The notes under the pieces were generated by a model. The model did no database searches, was not told the origin of the DNA, and was given only the letters and a program-made list of their open reading frames with translations. Positions 58,153 through 64,000 of a DNA stretch of 64,000 bases are shown piece after piece (positions within the stretch are counted from its first letter, which is position 1; each line of letters starts with the position of its first letter). The DNA lies in NCBI GenBank assembly GCA_947492825.1, contig CANLNT010000001.1, forward strand, positions 682,001 through 746,000, written 5' to 3'. Made by a program: the position numbers and the translations under genes. The DNA comes from an uncultured Paracoccaceae bacterium (GTDB taxonomy: Bacteria; Pseudomonadota; Alphaproteobacteria; Rhodobacterales; Rhodobacteraceae).

Positions 58153-59100
58153 TTAGATCGGGCGGTGACGGAAGGCCGGGCTGCGCCGTGCGGGGTTCAC
58201 CACCCAGCGGGACACGACCATCGCGGCCGCAAACATCGCCACGCCTCCGGCCATGTCAATCATGTGATGACCGCCGTGGATCAGGATCGCGGGCACCATC
58301 GGGATGTTGATCAGCGCCACAGGCCAGAAGAACGGCGTCTTGCGCACAAACCAGACCGTCAGGCACATCATCAGCGTGTGATAGGACGGGAATGCGATTG
58401 ATCCGATGATCGTCTCGGGCGTGATGATGCCCACACCATTGCGCGCCAGGTCCATCAGACGTGCGCCATAGGCCTCGTTGACCACAAGACTGGCAGCCGC
58501 CTCGACCTCTGCGCCGACCGTGAAAAACGCCGCAGGACCAAAGCTGGGCGCTGCGACCCAGATGCCCAAGGTGCCCAGCAAGGCCAGCGCGCCGGTCAGG
58601 ATGAACCGGTGCATATCCGCCTCGCGCCGCAGCAATGCCAGCAGGCCAATCACGGCCAGAAGCTGCCAAAGCGAAGAGTTGTAGACAAAGGCCAGTGCTT
58701 TGCCCAGCAACGGATATTGCGCCAGCCAGCGCACCGCATCGGGCCAAGAATAGCCGACCGTGGCGTCAATTTGCATCAACACCGGGTCAATCGGGACGCC
58801 GGTGATCGGGAAGAACATAAAGATGAAAATGGCGACAAAGGCGCCAAATGTCAGATAGATCGAGACACCAATCAGCAAAAGCGCCAGCCGCTCCATCCCG
58901 CGCGCTTGCCGCACAAAGGCCCCGACGACCACCAACAGCATCCCGCCGATCATCGGCGGCGCAAAGCCCAGCCAGTCAACGGGTTGTCCGCCAATCACGC
59001 TCGACAATATGGCCGCTGCTGCAATCAGCGCGGTCAGCACCAGCAAAATGATCTCTCCGGGCAGGAATGCCGGGCGATAAAGGGGGTCGAGCCTGCTCAT
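58153..59100 (-). CDS. PAP2-superfamily membrane phosphatase or phosphotransferase
   Basis: The protein has 315 residues with about six to eight hydrophobic segments. The PAP2 active-site motifs are FPSYHTLMMCL and GGHHMIDMAGG, containing the catalytic His pair and Asp. The form is close to inositol-phosphoryl-ceramide-synthase-like PAP2 proteins. It is likely a lipid phosphate phosphatase or headgroup transferase in the inner membrane. The ATG at 59100 has AGAGG upstream; a TTG two codons earlier is less likely. It has no clear link to the neighbouring amine genes. Confidence 0.85.
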   Translation of the reverse strand: MSRLDPLYRPAFLPGEIILLVLTALIAAAAILSSVIGGQPVDWLGFAPPMIGGMLLVVVGAFVRQARGMERLALLLIGVSIYLTFGAFVAIFIFMFFPITGVPIDPVLMQIDATVGYSWPDAVRWLAQYPLLGKALAFVYNSSLWQLLAVIGLLALLRREADMHRFILTGALALLGTLGIWVAAPSFGPAAFFTVGAEVEAAASLVVNEAYGARLMDLARNGVGIITPETIIGSIAFPSYHTLMMCLTVWFVRKTPFFWPVALINIPMVPAILIHGGHHMIDMAGGVAMFAAAMVVSRWVVNPARRSPAFRHRPI

Positions 59101-59186
59101 CTTCAAAACCTCTATTGGGTCCGTTTGAGCGACAATTTGACGGGGTTTTGTGGTCGGAATGGGGCGCGGGTGGGAAAATTTGGCGG

Positions 59187-60491
59187 TCAGATGCCCAGCC
59201 GGTCGCGCAGGGCGTACCAGCTCATTGCTAGCGTCAGTAGCGGTGCGCGGGCGATTGCGCCGCCGGGAAATTTTGGCACGGGCAGGGTGGTCAGGGTGTC
59301 AAACCTTTCGGATTGACCCGCGATAGCCTCGGCCATGACACGGCCCGCAAAGCCTGACAAGGCGACCCCATGGCCGGAAAAACCGGCCCCGGACAAGACG
59401 TTAGGTGCCACACGCTGCAAGGCGGGCAGGCGGGTCATGGTGATCCCCAGCGTGCCGCCCCAGACATAATCAATGCCCACACCTTTGATCTGCGGGAACA
59501 TGTTTTCCATCCGCGCGATCAGTGCGGTCGCGATATCCTTGGGGAACCCGATCGAATAGCTTTCGCGCCCGCCGAACAAAAGGCGCTTGTCCTCGGACAG
59601 GCGGTAGTAATTCACCACGAACTTGCTGTCGGCCACGGCAATGTCGCGCGTCAGAACCTCTGTCGCGCGATCCCCCAAGGGGGCCGTCGCACAGATGAAA
59701 GAGTTTATCGGCATCACCTTGGCGGCAACCTGCCGCGCGATCCCCGGCAAATAGCCGTTGCCGGCAAGGATCACATGGTCGGCCAGCACATGGCCGCGCC
59801 CGGTTTGCACCTTGGCCGGGGTGCCGTGGGCCAAATGATGCACCTCTGAACCCTCAAAGATCGTGGCCCCCACCGTCTCTGCGGCCTGTGCCAAGGCCAC
59901 GGCATAGCGCAACGGGTGGATATGTCCGGCCCCCAGATCCAACTGCCCGCCAACATAATGCGGCGACCTGACCAGATCATGAAACCCCGCCTTGTCCAGC
60001 GGCGTGATCTGATCATAACCGTAGTTTTTGGCCAGAAAATCAGCCTCTTGCCGCAGCTTCTTGATGTCACCGCTGGCATAAGTGCCATAAGCCACGCCAG
60101 GTTTGTAAGAGGCCTCTGGCGCATGAGCTGCAACAAAATCCCGTAGGTCTGCCTTTGCCGCCTCTGCGATGTCCCACACAGCGCGCGCCGGGCGGTCACC
60201 CATCTTGGCCGCGAGGTCCTTTTGCGACCAGTTGAACCCGCTGCCCACTTGCCCGCCATTGCGCCCCGATGCGCCAAACCCCGCGCGATGCGCCTCCAGC
60301 ACCACCACTTTCATCCCGCGCTCTGCCAAATGCCGCGCCGCCGTCAGCCCGGTATAGCCCGCCCCAACAATGCAGACATCCGCACGTACCTCGCCCCTCA
60401 GCTCTGGCCGCTGGGCGGGCAGATAGGTGGTGGCGGCATACCAGCTTTCGGGGAAAGTGCCGGGGCTGTCATTGCGATAGAGTGGGTTCAT
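59187..60491 (-). CDS. FAD-dependent amine oxidase, PuuB-like (DAO family)
   Basis: The protein has 434 residues. The N-terminal FAD motif is ADVCIVGAGYTGLTAARHLAE, followed by GFGASGRNGGQVGSGFN. A C-terminal GAGFSGHGVALSGFAGR closes the flavin site. This is the pattern of PuuB gamma-glutamylputrescine oxidases, which oxidise the free amine end and release H2O2. It lies upstream of the aminotransferase and downstream of two PuuA-like ligases, all on the same strand. Confidence 0.9.
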   Translation of the reverse strand: MNPLYRNDSPGTFPESWYAATTYLPAQRPELRGEVRADVCIVGAGYTGLTAARHLAERGMKVVVLEAHRAGFGASGRNGGQVGSGFNWSQKDLAAKMGDRPARAVWDIAEAAKADLRDFVAAHAPEASYKPGVAYGTYASGDIKKLRQEADFLAKNYGYDQITPLDKAGFHDLVRSPHYVGGQLDLGAGHIHPLRYAVALAQAAETVGATIFEGSEVHHLAHGTPAKVQTGRGHVLADHVILAGNGYLPGIARQVAAKVMPINSFICATAPLGDRATEVLTRDIAVADSKFVVNYYRLSEDKRLLFGGRESYSIGFPKDIATALIARMENMFPQIKGVGIDYVWGGTLGITMTRLPALQRVAPNVLSGAGFSGHGVALSGFAGRVMAEAIAGQSERFDTLTTLPVPKFPGGAIARAPLLTLAMSWYALRDRLGI

Positions 60492-60537
60492 GGGGGCAAT
60501 CTGTCGTCGAACGCGACGGTTGACCAGTGAAAACCCG

Positions 60538-61143
60538 CTATTTGTAGTTCATATCGACCTCGACCTGGGTGATCGCCGCATCCTGGTAGCGGATATAAAC
60601 GACAAAACTATGCGCCACCAAAGCTTCGAAAAAGAGCTTCTTGTTCATATGAAAATACCGTGTTTTGCGTGGTGTGACCCCATATACTCGGACACCGTTC
60701 CATCGGTGCTCTTCATCATCATAAAGGCCACGCATGAAGGTTCGATCCATCCCGACCGATTTGAGCCAATGGATCATCTCCTGCGGCCCGTCGAGGTAGG
60801 TGGCAACCTGGTAGAGGCAGACTTCGATTTCGTTTACGGACGCAAAGCCCGGCCAATCGAACGACGTCAGTGAGACCGACCCATCAGGAAATGGAATCAG
60901 GCACGACAGCAGGTCCGGGCGGGTCACTTCGGCCACGCGATACCTGTCGGTTCGCCACTGCCCTTGCGCACCAACCTCCTGTGAAACGACAGCAGAAAAG
61001 GCTTGTGGCTGATGCGCGGCCAGATTGGCGCGGTCGACCATCATGGGCTCAGAGAGTGGCACACCAAAAAGCAGCAGAAACAGTGCCCGTGCTCCGGTGC
61101 GGACCGCATCGAGCAGGAACAGAAATTCGGTCAGATGAAACAT
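60538..61143 (-). CDS. Uncharacterised protein with N-terminal membrane segment
   Basis: The protein has 201 residues. One hydrophobic stretch (about 5-30, FLFLLDAVRTGARALFLLLF) is followed by a soluble domain rich in aromatic and acidic residues, ending QVEVDMNYK. No family is recognised. It stands between the GS/small-protein pair and the PuuB-like gene, on the same strand. Whether it belongs to the amine pathway is unknown. Confidence 0.65.
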   Translation of the reverse strand: MFHLTEFLFLLDAVRTGARALFLLLFGVPLSEPMMVDRANLAAHQPQAFSAVVSQEVGAQGQWRTDRYRVAEVTRPDLLSCLIPFPDGSVSLTSFDWPGFASVNEIEVCLYQVATYLDGPQEMIHWLKSVGMDRTFMRGLYDDEEHRWNGVRVYGVTPRKTRYFHMNKKLFFEALVAHSFVVYIRYQDAAITQVEVDMNYK

Positions 61144-61237
61144 AGCGACCTTTGCGCGGGCCAGCCAAAACTGGCGTTGCGCCCCCGCGTCACCATCGCG
61201 GGTTAGGCCCTCGCCCGAAAGTCAGGAAACCCCGACT

Positions 61238-61351
61238 TTAGGACCCATTAGTCACGGCATCCGCCATCGACCCAGCAAACTGCGCGGCCAAATACCAGCA
61301 TAGGATCGCGGCGACCAGCATCACCAGCCAGAATGTCGTTTGGTTCCTCAT
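61238..61351 (-). CDS. 37-residue single-span membrane protein coupled to GS-like gene
   Basis: The product has 37 residues: a short polar start (MRNQTTF), one transmembrane helix (WLVMLVAAILCWYLAAQFAG) and a polar tail. Its ATG overlaps the stop of the GS-like ligase (TGATG), the usual sign of coupled translation. Nothing else occupies this gap. It might anchor or modulate the ligase or a transporter at the membrane. No family is known to me. Confidence 0.6.
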   Translation of the reverse strand: MRNQTTFWLVMLVAAILCWYLAAQFAGSMADAVTNGS

Positions 61352-62703
61352 CAGACGTTCAATAGCAGATGTTCGCGCTCCCAGGGAGAGATCACTTGCA
61401 GGAATTCCGCGTATTCGGCGCGCTTGACGATCGAATAAACGCGCGAGAAATCCTTGCCCAGAACCTTATGCAGGGGGGCGCAGGCGTCAAAAAGCTCCAG
61501 CGCTTCCCACAGGGATCCTGCGATCTCAGCCTCCGAGTCGTAGGCTTCACCACGCCAGCGTTTGTCGGGGCGGACCTCGTTCTTCATCCCCAGATAGCCG
61601 CAGGCCAAGGAGGCCGCGATGCACAGGTAGGGGTTGCAATCCATGCCCGGCAGGCGGTTTTCAATACGCCGCGCGGCGGGGTCAGAGATCGGGATGCGAA
61701 TGCCGGTGGTGCGGTTGTCGCGGCCCCATTCCAGGTTCACCGGGGCCGCCGAATCCGGCACATAGCGGCGATAGCTGTTCACGTATGGCGCAATCAGCGC
61801 AATCGCGGCGGGCATGTATTCCTGCAAGCCGCCGATAAAGTGGAAAAAGGCGTCCGTCTCGCCGCCCTGTGGCCCGGTAAAGATATTGCGGCCATCCTTA
61901 TCCAAGACCGAATGATGCACATGCATCGCCGATCCAGGCTCGCCCTCAATCGGTTTCGCCATGAAGGTGGCAAAACAATCGTGCTTGAGCGCCGCCTCGC
62001 GGATCAGACGTTTGAAGAAAAACACCTCGTCGGCCAGCTTGATCGGATCGCCGTGACGCAGATTGATTTCCAGCTGACCAGCGCCGCCTTCCTGGGTGAT
62101 GCCGTCAATCTCAAATCCCTGGATTTCGGCGTATTCATAGATGTCGTCGATCACCGGGCCATAATCGTCCACCGCGGTCATCGAATAGGCCTGTCGCCCG
62201 GCGGCGGCGCGGCCGGTGCGGCCCATCATCGGCTCAATCGGTTTGGCTGGGTCGACGTTGCGGGCGACCAGATAGAACTCCATCTCGGGCGCCACGACGG
62301 GTTTCCAGCCCTCTTTGCGATAAAGCTCGCAGACCCGGTGCAATACGTTGCGGGGCGAGGGGCCGACACGTTTGCCTTTTTGGTCAAAGGCGTCGTGGAT
62401 CACCTGCAGCGTACCATCTGTGGCCCAAGGCGCGGCGGTCGCGGTCGACAAATCCGGCTTAAGGATCATGTCGGGTTCCAGAAATCCATCCGGCCCTGCG
62501 GCCTCGCCCCAGTCACCGGTGATCGTCTGGAAGAAGATCGAATTAGGCAGGTGGAAATGGCTTTGCTTTTCCCATTTGCCCGCAGGCACCGCCTTGCCGC
62601 GCGCAATGCCGGGCAGGTCGGGGATCAGGCATTCCACCTCATCCAGACGGGTGCTGTCCAGATAGGCGCGCGCTGCATCGGGGATTTTGTTGATCCAGCT
62701 CAT
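61351..62703 (-). CDS. GS-like gamma-glutamylpolyamine ligase (PuuA-like)
   Basis: The protein has 450 residues. The N-terminal domain (about 1-110) precedes the catalytic GS domain with VVAPEMEFYLVARN, GAGQLEINLRHGD, GSAMHVHHSVLD, NLEWGRDNRTTGIRIP and IENRLPGMDCNPYL. It resembles PuuA, which joins glutamate to putrescine with ATP. Its start overlaps the stop of the PuuD-like amidotransferase, and its stop overlaps a small membrane-protein gene. It is the second of three GS-like genes in the window. Confidence 0.9.
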   Translation of the reverse strand: MSWINKIPDAARAYLDSTRLDEVECLIPDLPGIARGKAVPAGKWEKQSHFHLPNSIFFQTITGDWGEAAGPDGFLEPDMILKPDLSTATAAPWATDGTLQVIHDAFDQKGKRVGPSPRNVLHRVCELYRKEGWKPVVAPEMEFYLVARNVDPAKPIEPMMGRTGRAAAGRQAYSMTAVDDYGPVIDDIYEYAEIQGFEIDGITQEGGAGQLEINLRHGDPIKLADEVFFFKRLIREAALKHDCFATFMAKPIEGEPGSAMHVHHSVLDKDGRNIFTGPQGGETDAFFHFIGGLQEYMPAAIALIAPYVNSYRRYVPDSAAPVNLEWGRDNRTTGIRIPISDPAARRIENRLPGMDCNPYLCIAASLACGYLGMKNEVRPDKRWRGEAYDSEAEIAGSLWEALELFDACAPLHKVLGKDFSRVYSIVKRAEYAEFLQVISPWEREHLLLNV

Positions 62704-63383
62704 GCGGCAACCCGTTCCTTGAAGAACCGCGCAATCATTGCGGCCATGCGGGTATTATCATTGGGCAGTGGCAGCTTGGCGCGCGCCTCGGCCAACTGGT
62801 CTGGCGGCAGCTTGCCGTCACCTACATGCGTGGCCAATCCCGCGATAAAGTTGCTTTGGAATTCGGGGTGCGGCTGCACGCTGAACGCCTTTTTGCCATA
62901 GACCAATGCTGCGTTCTTGCAAAAGTCGTTTGAGGCGACAACCTCCGCGTCTGGCGGCAGGGTCACAACCTGATCCTGATGCCAAGCATTCAGCGCCAGC
63001 GTTTCGCCGCCAAAATCATAACTCTGCCGCCCGATGCACCACCCGCCATCAAACTTGACCACGTCACCGCCAAGGGCCTTGGCGATGATCTGATGCCCAA
63101 AGCAGACGCCAACCAGCGGCACATCAGCGGCATAGGCGGCGCGGATGAAATCCATCAGCGGCGGAATGAAGGCGTGATCCTCGTAAGCCCCATGTTTGGA
63201 GCCTGAGACAAGCCAGCCATCGGCCTGGTGCATGTCATCGGGAAACGCCATATCGACCACGCTGAAGGTCTCGAAGGTAAAGCCGTGCCCGTCCAGCATG
63301 GCGGGATAAAGCTGCCCATAGCCACCCAGCACCGGACGGATCGCGTCAGGCGTGTGGCCGCATTGCAGGATGCCGATTTTCAT
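62700..63383 (-). CDS. Class I glutamine amidotransferase (PuuD-like)
   Basis: The protein has 227 residues. The triad is intact: Cys94 (VGVCFGHQII), His172 and Glu174 (VQPHPEFQ). The KFDGGWCIGR and AWHQDQVVTLPP segments are shared with the amidotransferase at 36164, so the two are paralogues. In the Puu route such an enzyme releases gamma-aminobutyrate from its glutamyl adduct. It lies between two GS-like genes and overlaps the downstream one. Confidence 0.87.
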   Translation of the reverse strand: MKIGILQCGHTPDAIRPVLGGYGQLYPAMLDGHGFTFETFSVVDMAFPDDMHQADGWLVSGSKHGAYEDHAFIPPLMDFIRAAYAADVPLVGVCFGHQIIAKALGGDVVKFDGGWCIGRQSYDFGGETLALNAWHQDQVVTLPPDAEVVASNDFCKNAALVYGKKAFSVQPHPEFQSNFIAGLATHVGDGKLPPDQLAEARAKLPLPNDNTRMAAMIARFFKERVAA

Positions 63384-63441
63384 AAGTCACCAGAATGATT
63401 TGCCGTAATCTATGGCGCTGCATTGTCCCGCGCAAGCGTCC

Positions 63442-64000
63442 TCAAACCGTGTCGAGGTATAGTTCTAGCTGCTGCTCAGGGGTCAGTTCGCGCAAGTATT
63501 GCAACTCTTGCCGTTTGGTCATCACCAGATTGTCGATCAGCATCTGCGGAAAGATGCGCCGCGCGATGGTGCTGGCCTCAAATGCGTCAATCGACCCTTC
63601 CCAAGTGCTGGGGATCTGCGGCAGCTTTTGATCATAGGCGTTGCCGGTGATCGGCGGCGGCGGGGTCAGCGCATCCTCGATGCCCACAAGGGCAGAGCCA
63701 AGGACAGCGGCCAGAAACAGATAGGGGTTCACATCACCCCCCGCCACGCGGTGCTCAACCCGGCGCGCGGCCAGATTGCCCCCCGGTACGCGGACGCTGG
63801 CAGTGCGGTTTTCATAGGCCCAGCAAATGCCAGTGGGCGCATGGCTGTCTGGCACCAGCCGGTCATAGCTATTGCCGTGGGGGGCAAAGATCAGCGCCAA
63901 ATCGGGAATGCCCGCAAGGCAACCGCCAATGGCGTTATGCAGCATCGCGCTGCCTTCATGGGTGCCATTGGCCAGCAGATTGTTGCCTTCTGCATCGACC
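63442..64000 (-). CDS. GS-like ligase, 5' end cut by window
   Basis: The reading frame is open to the right edge of the window, so only the C-terminal 185 or so residues are visible. They include APHGNSYDRLVP, WAYENRTASVRVPGG and VEHRVAGGDVNPYLFLAAV, the ATP and glutamate sites of the GS fold. It is a third GS-like gene, divergent in detail from the one at 61351. It is probably the first gene of this amine-use cluster or close to it. Confidence 0.88.
   Translation of the reverse strand, partial: VDAEGNNLLANGTHEGSAMLHNAIGGCLAGIPDLALIFAPHGNSYDRLVPDSHAPTGICWAYENRTASVRVPGGNLAARRVEHRVAGGDVNPYLFLAAVLGSALVGIEDALTPPPPITGNAYDQKLPQIPSTWEGSIDAFEASTIARRIFPQMLIDNLVMTKRQELQYLRELTPEQQLELYLDTV

Overview
The window looks like a chromosomal piece of a Rhodobacterales (Roseobacter-group) alphaproteobacterium. 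The basis is high GC, the alphaproteobacterial style of the thyX, aspC, sdhE, oxyR-katG and phaZ-phaC-phaP-phaR genes, a VPLPA-CTERM surface protein, tripartite tricarboxylate transporters (TTT), and an intergenic element of a kind I recall as common in Rhodobacteraceae. The species is not determined. I see no rRNA, tRNA, CRISPR array, prophage or intact insertion sequence. One REP-associated transposase (RAYT) and several REP-like palindromes are present.

Layout. 0-9 kb is housekeeping and metal or drug export: DUF2461, DUF1007 plus a NicO-type Ni/Co exporter, a MATE pump, an FkbM methyltransferase, aspC, and an XRE regulator coupled to sdhE, then an LdtR-like regulator. Two triple-hairpin arrays lie here. 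8.6-13 kb holds a VOC/DUF1194/DUF1194 operon and a surface-lipoprotein gene next to a Slam-like outer-membrane protein. 13-16.7 kb has thyX, an orphan secreted protein, a RAYT gene whose coding sequence contains a complete REPIN, cspA and an ArsC/Spx-like protein. 16.7-19.2 kb is a complete bufABCD-type copper-peptide (bufferin) operon. 19.5-27.6 kb has thrS, an MFS carrier, an alpha/beta hydrolase that has lost its nucleophile, and divergent oxyR/katG. 27.7-34.1 kb is the polyhydroxyalkanoate region (phaZ, phaC, phaP, phaR) with PhaR-type TGC-rich boxes.

34.1-44.1 kb is the most unusual part. It is one nine-gene minus-strand operon with TTT genes at both ends (tctC first, tctB-tctA last). 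Between them are a NicX-like 2,5-dihydroxypyridine dioxygenase homologue, an acyl-CoA-dehydrogenase-fold protein lacking the catalytic Glu, a three-domain SRPBCC-alpha/beta hydrolase-TetR fusion, a glutamine-synthetase-like ligase, a flavin reductase and a class I glutamine amidotransferase. A TetR-type palindrome sits in front of tctC. I infer an undescribed catabolic pathway for an N-containing ring or aromatic amine, probably regulated by the fusion protein.

44.2-56.6 kb is a divergent CoA-dependent aromatic degradation locus of the 2-aminobenzoate (anthranilate) type: ligase, fused monooxygenase/reductase, SDR, MarR regulator, enoyl-CoA hydratase, acyl-CoA dehydrogenases, thioesterase, Rid protein, thiolase, FadJ-like enzyme and GcdH-like enzyme. 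A 27-bp palindrome lies in the shared promoter. 56.7-64 kb holds a class III aminotransferase, a PAP2-type membrane protein, a PuuB-like oxidase, two further GS-like ligases, a PuuD-like amidotransferase and a 37-residue membrane protein. This suggests gamma-glutamylated polyamine use. The window ends inside a GS-like gene.
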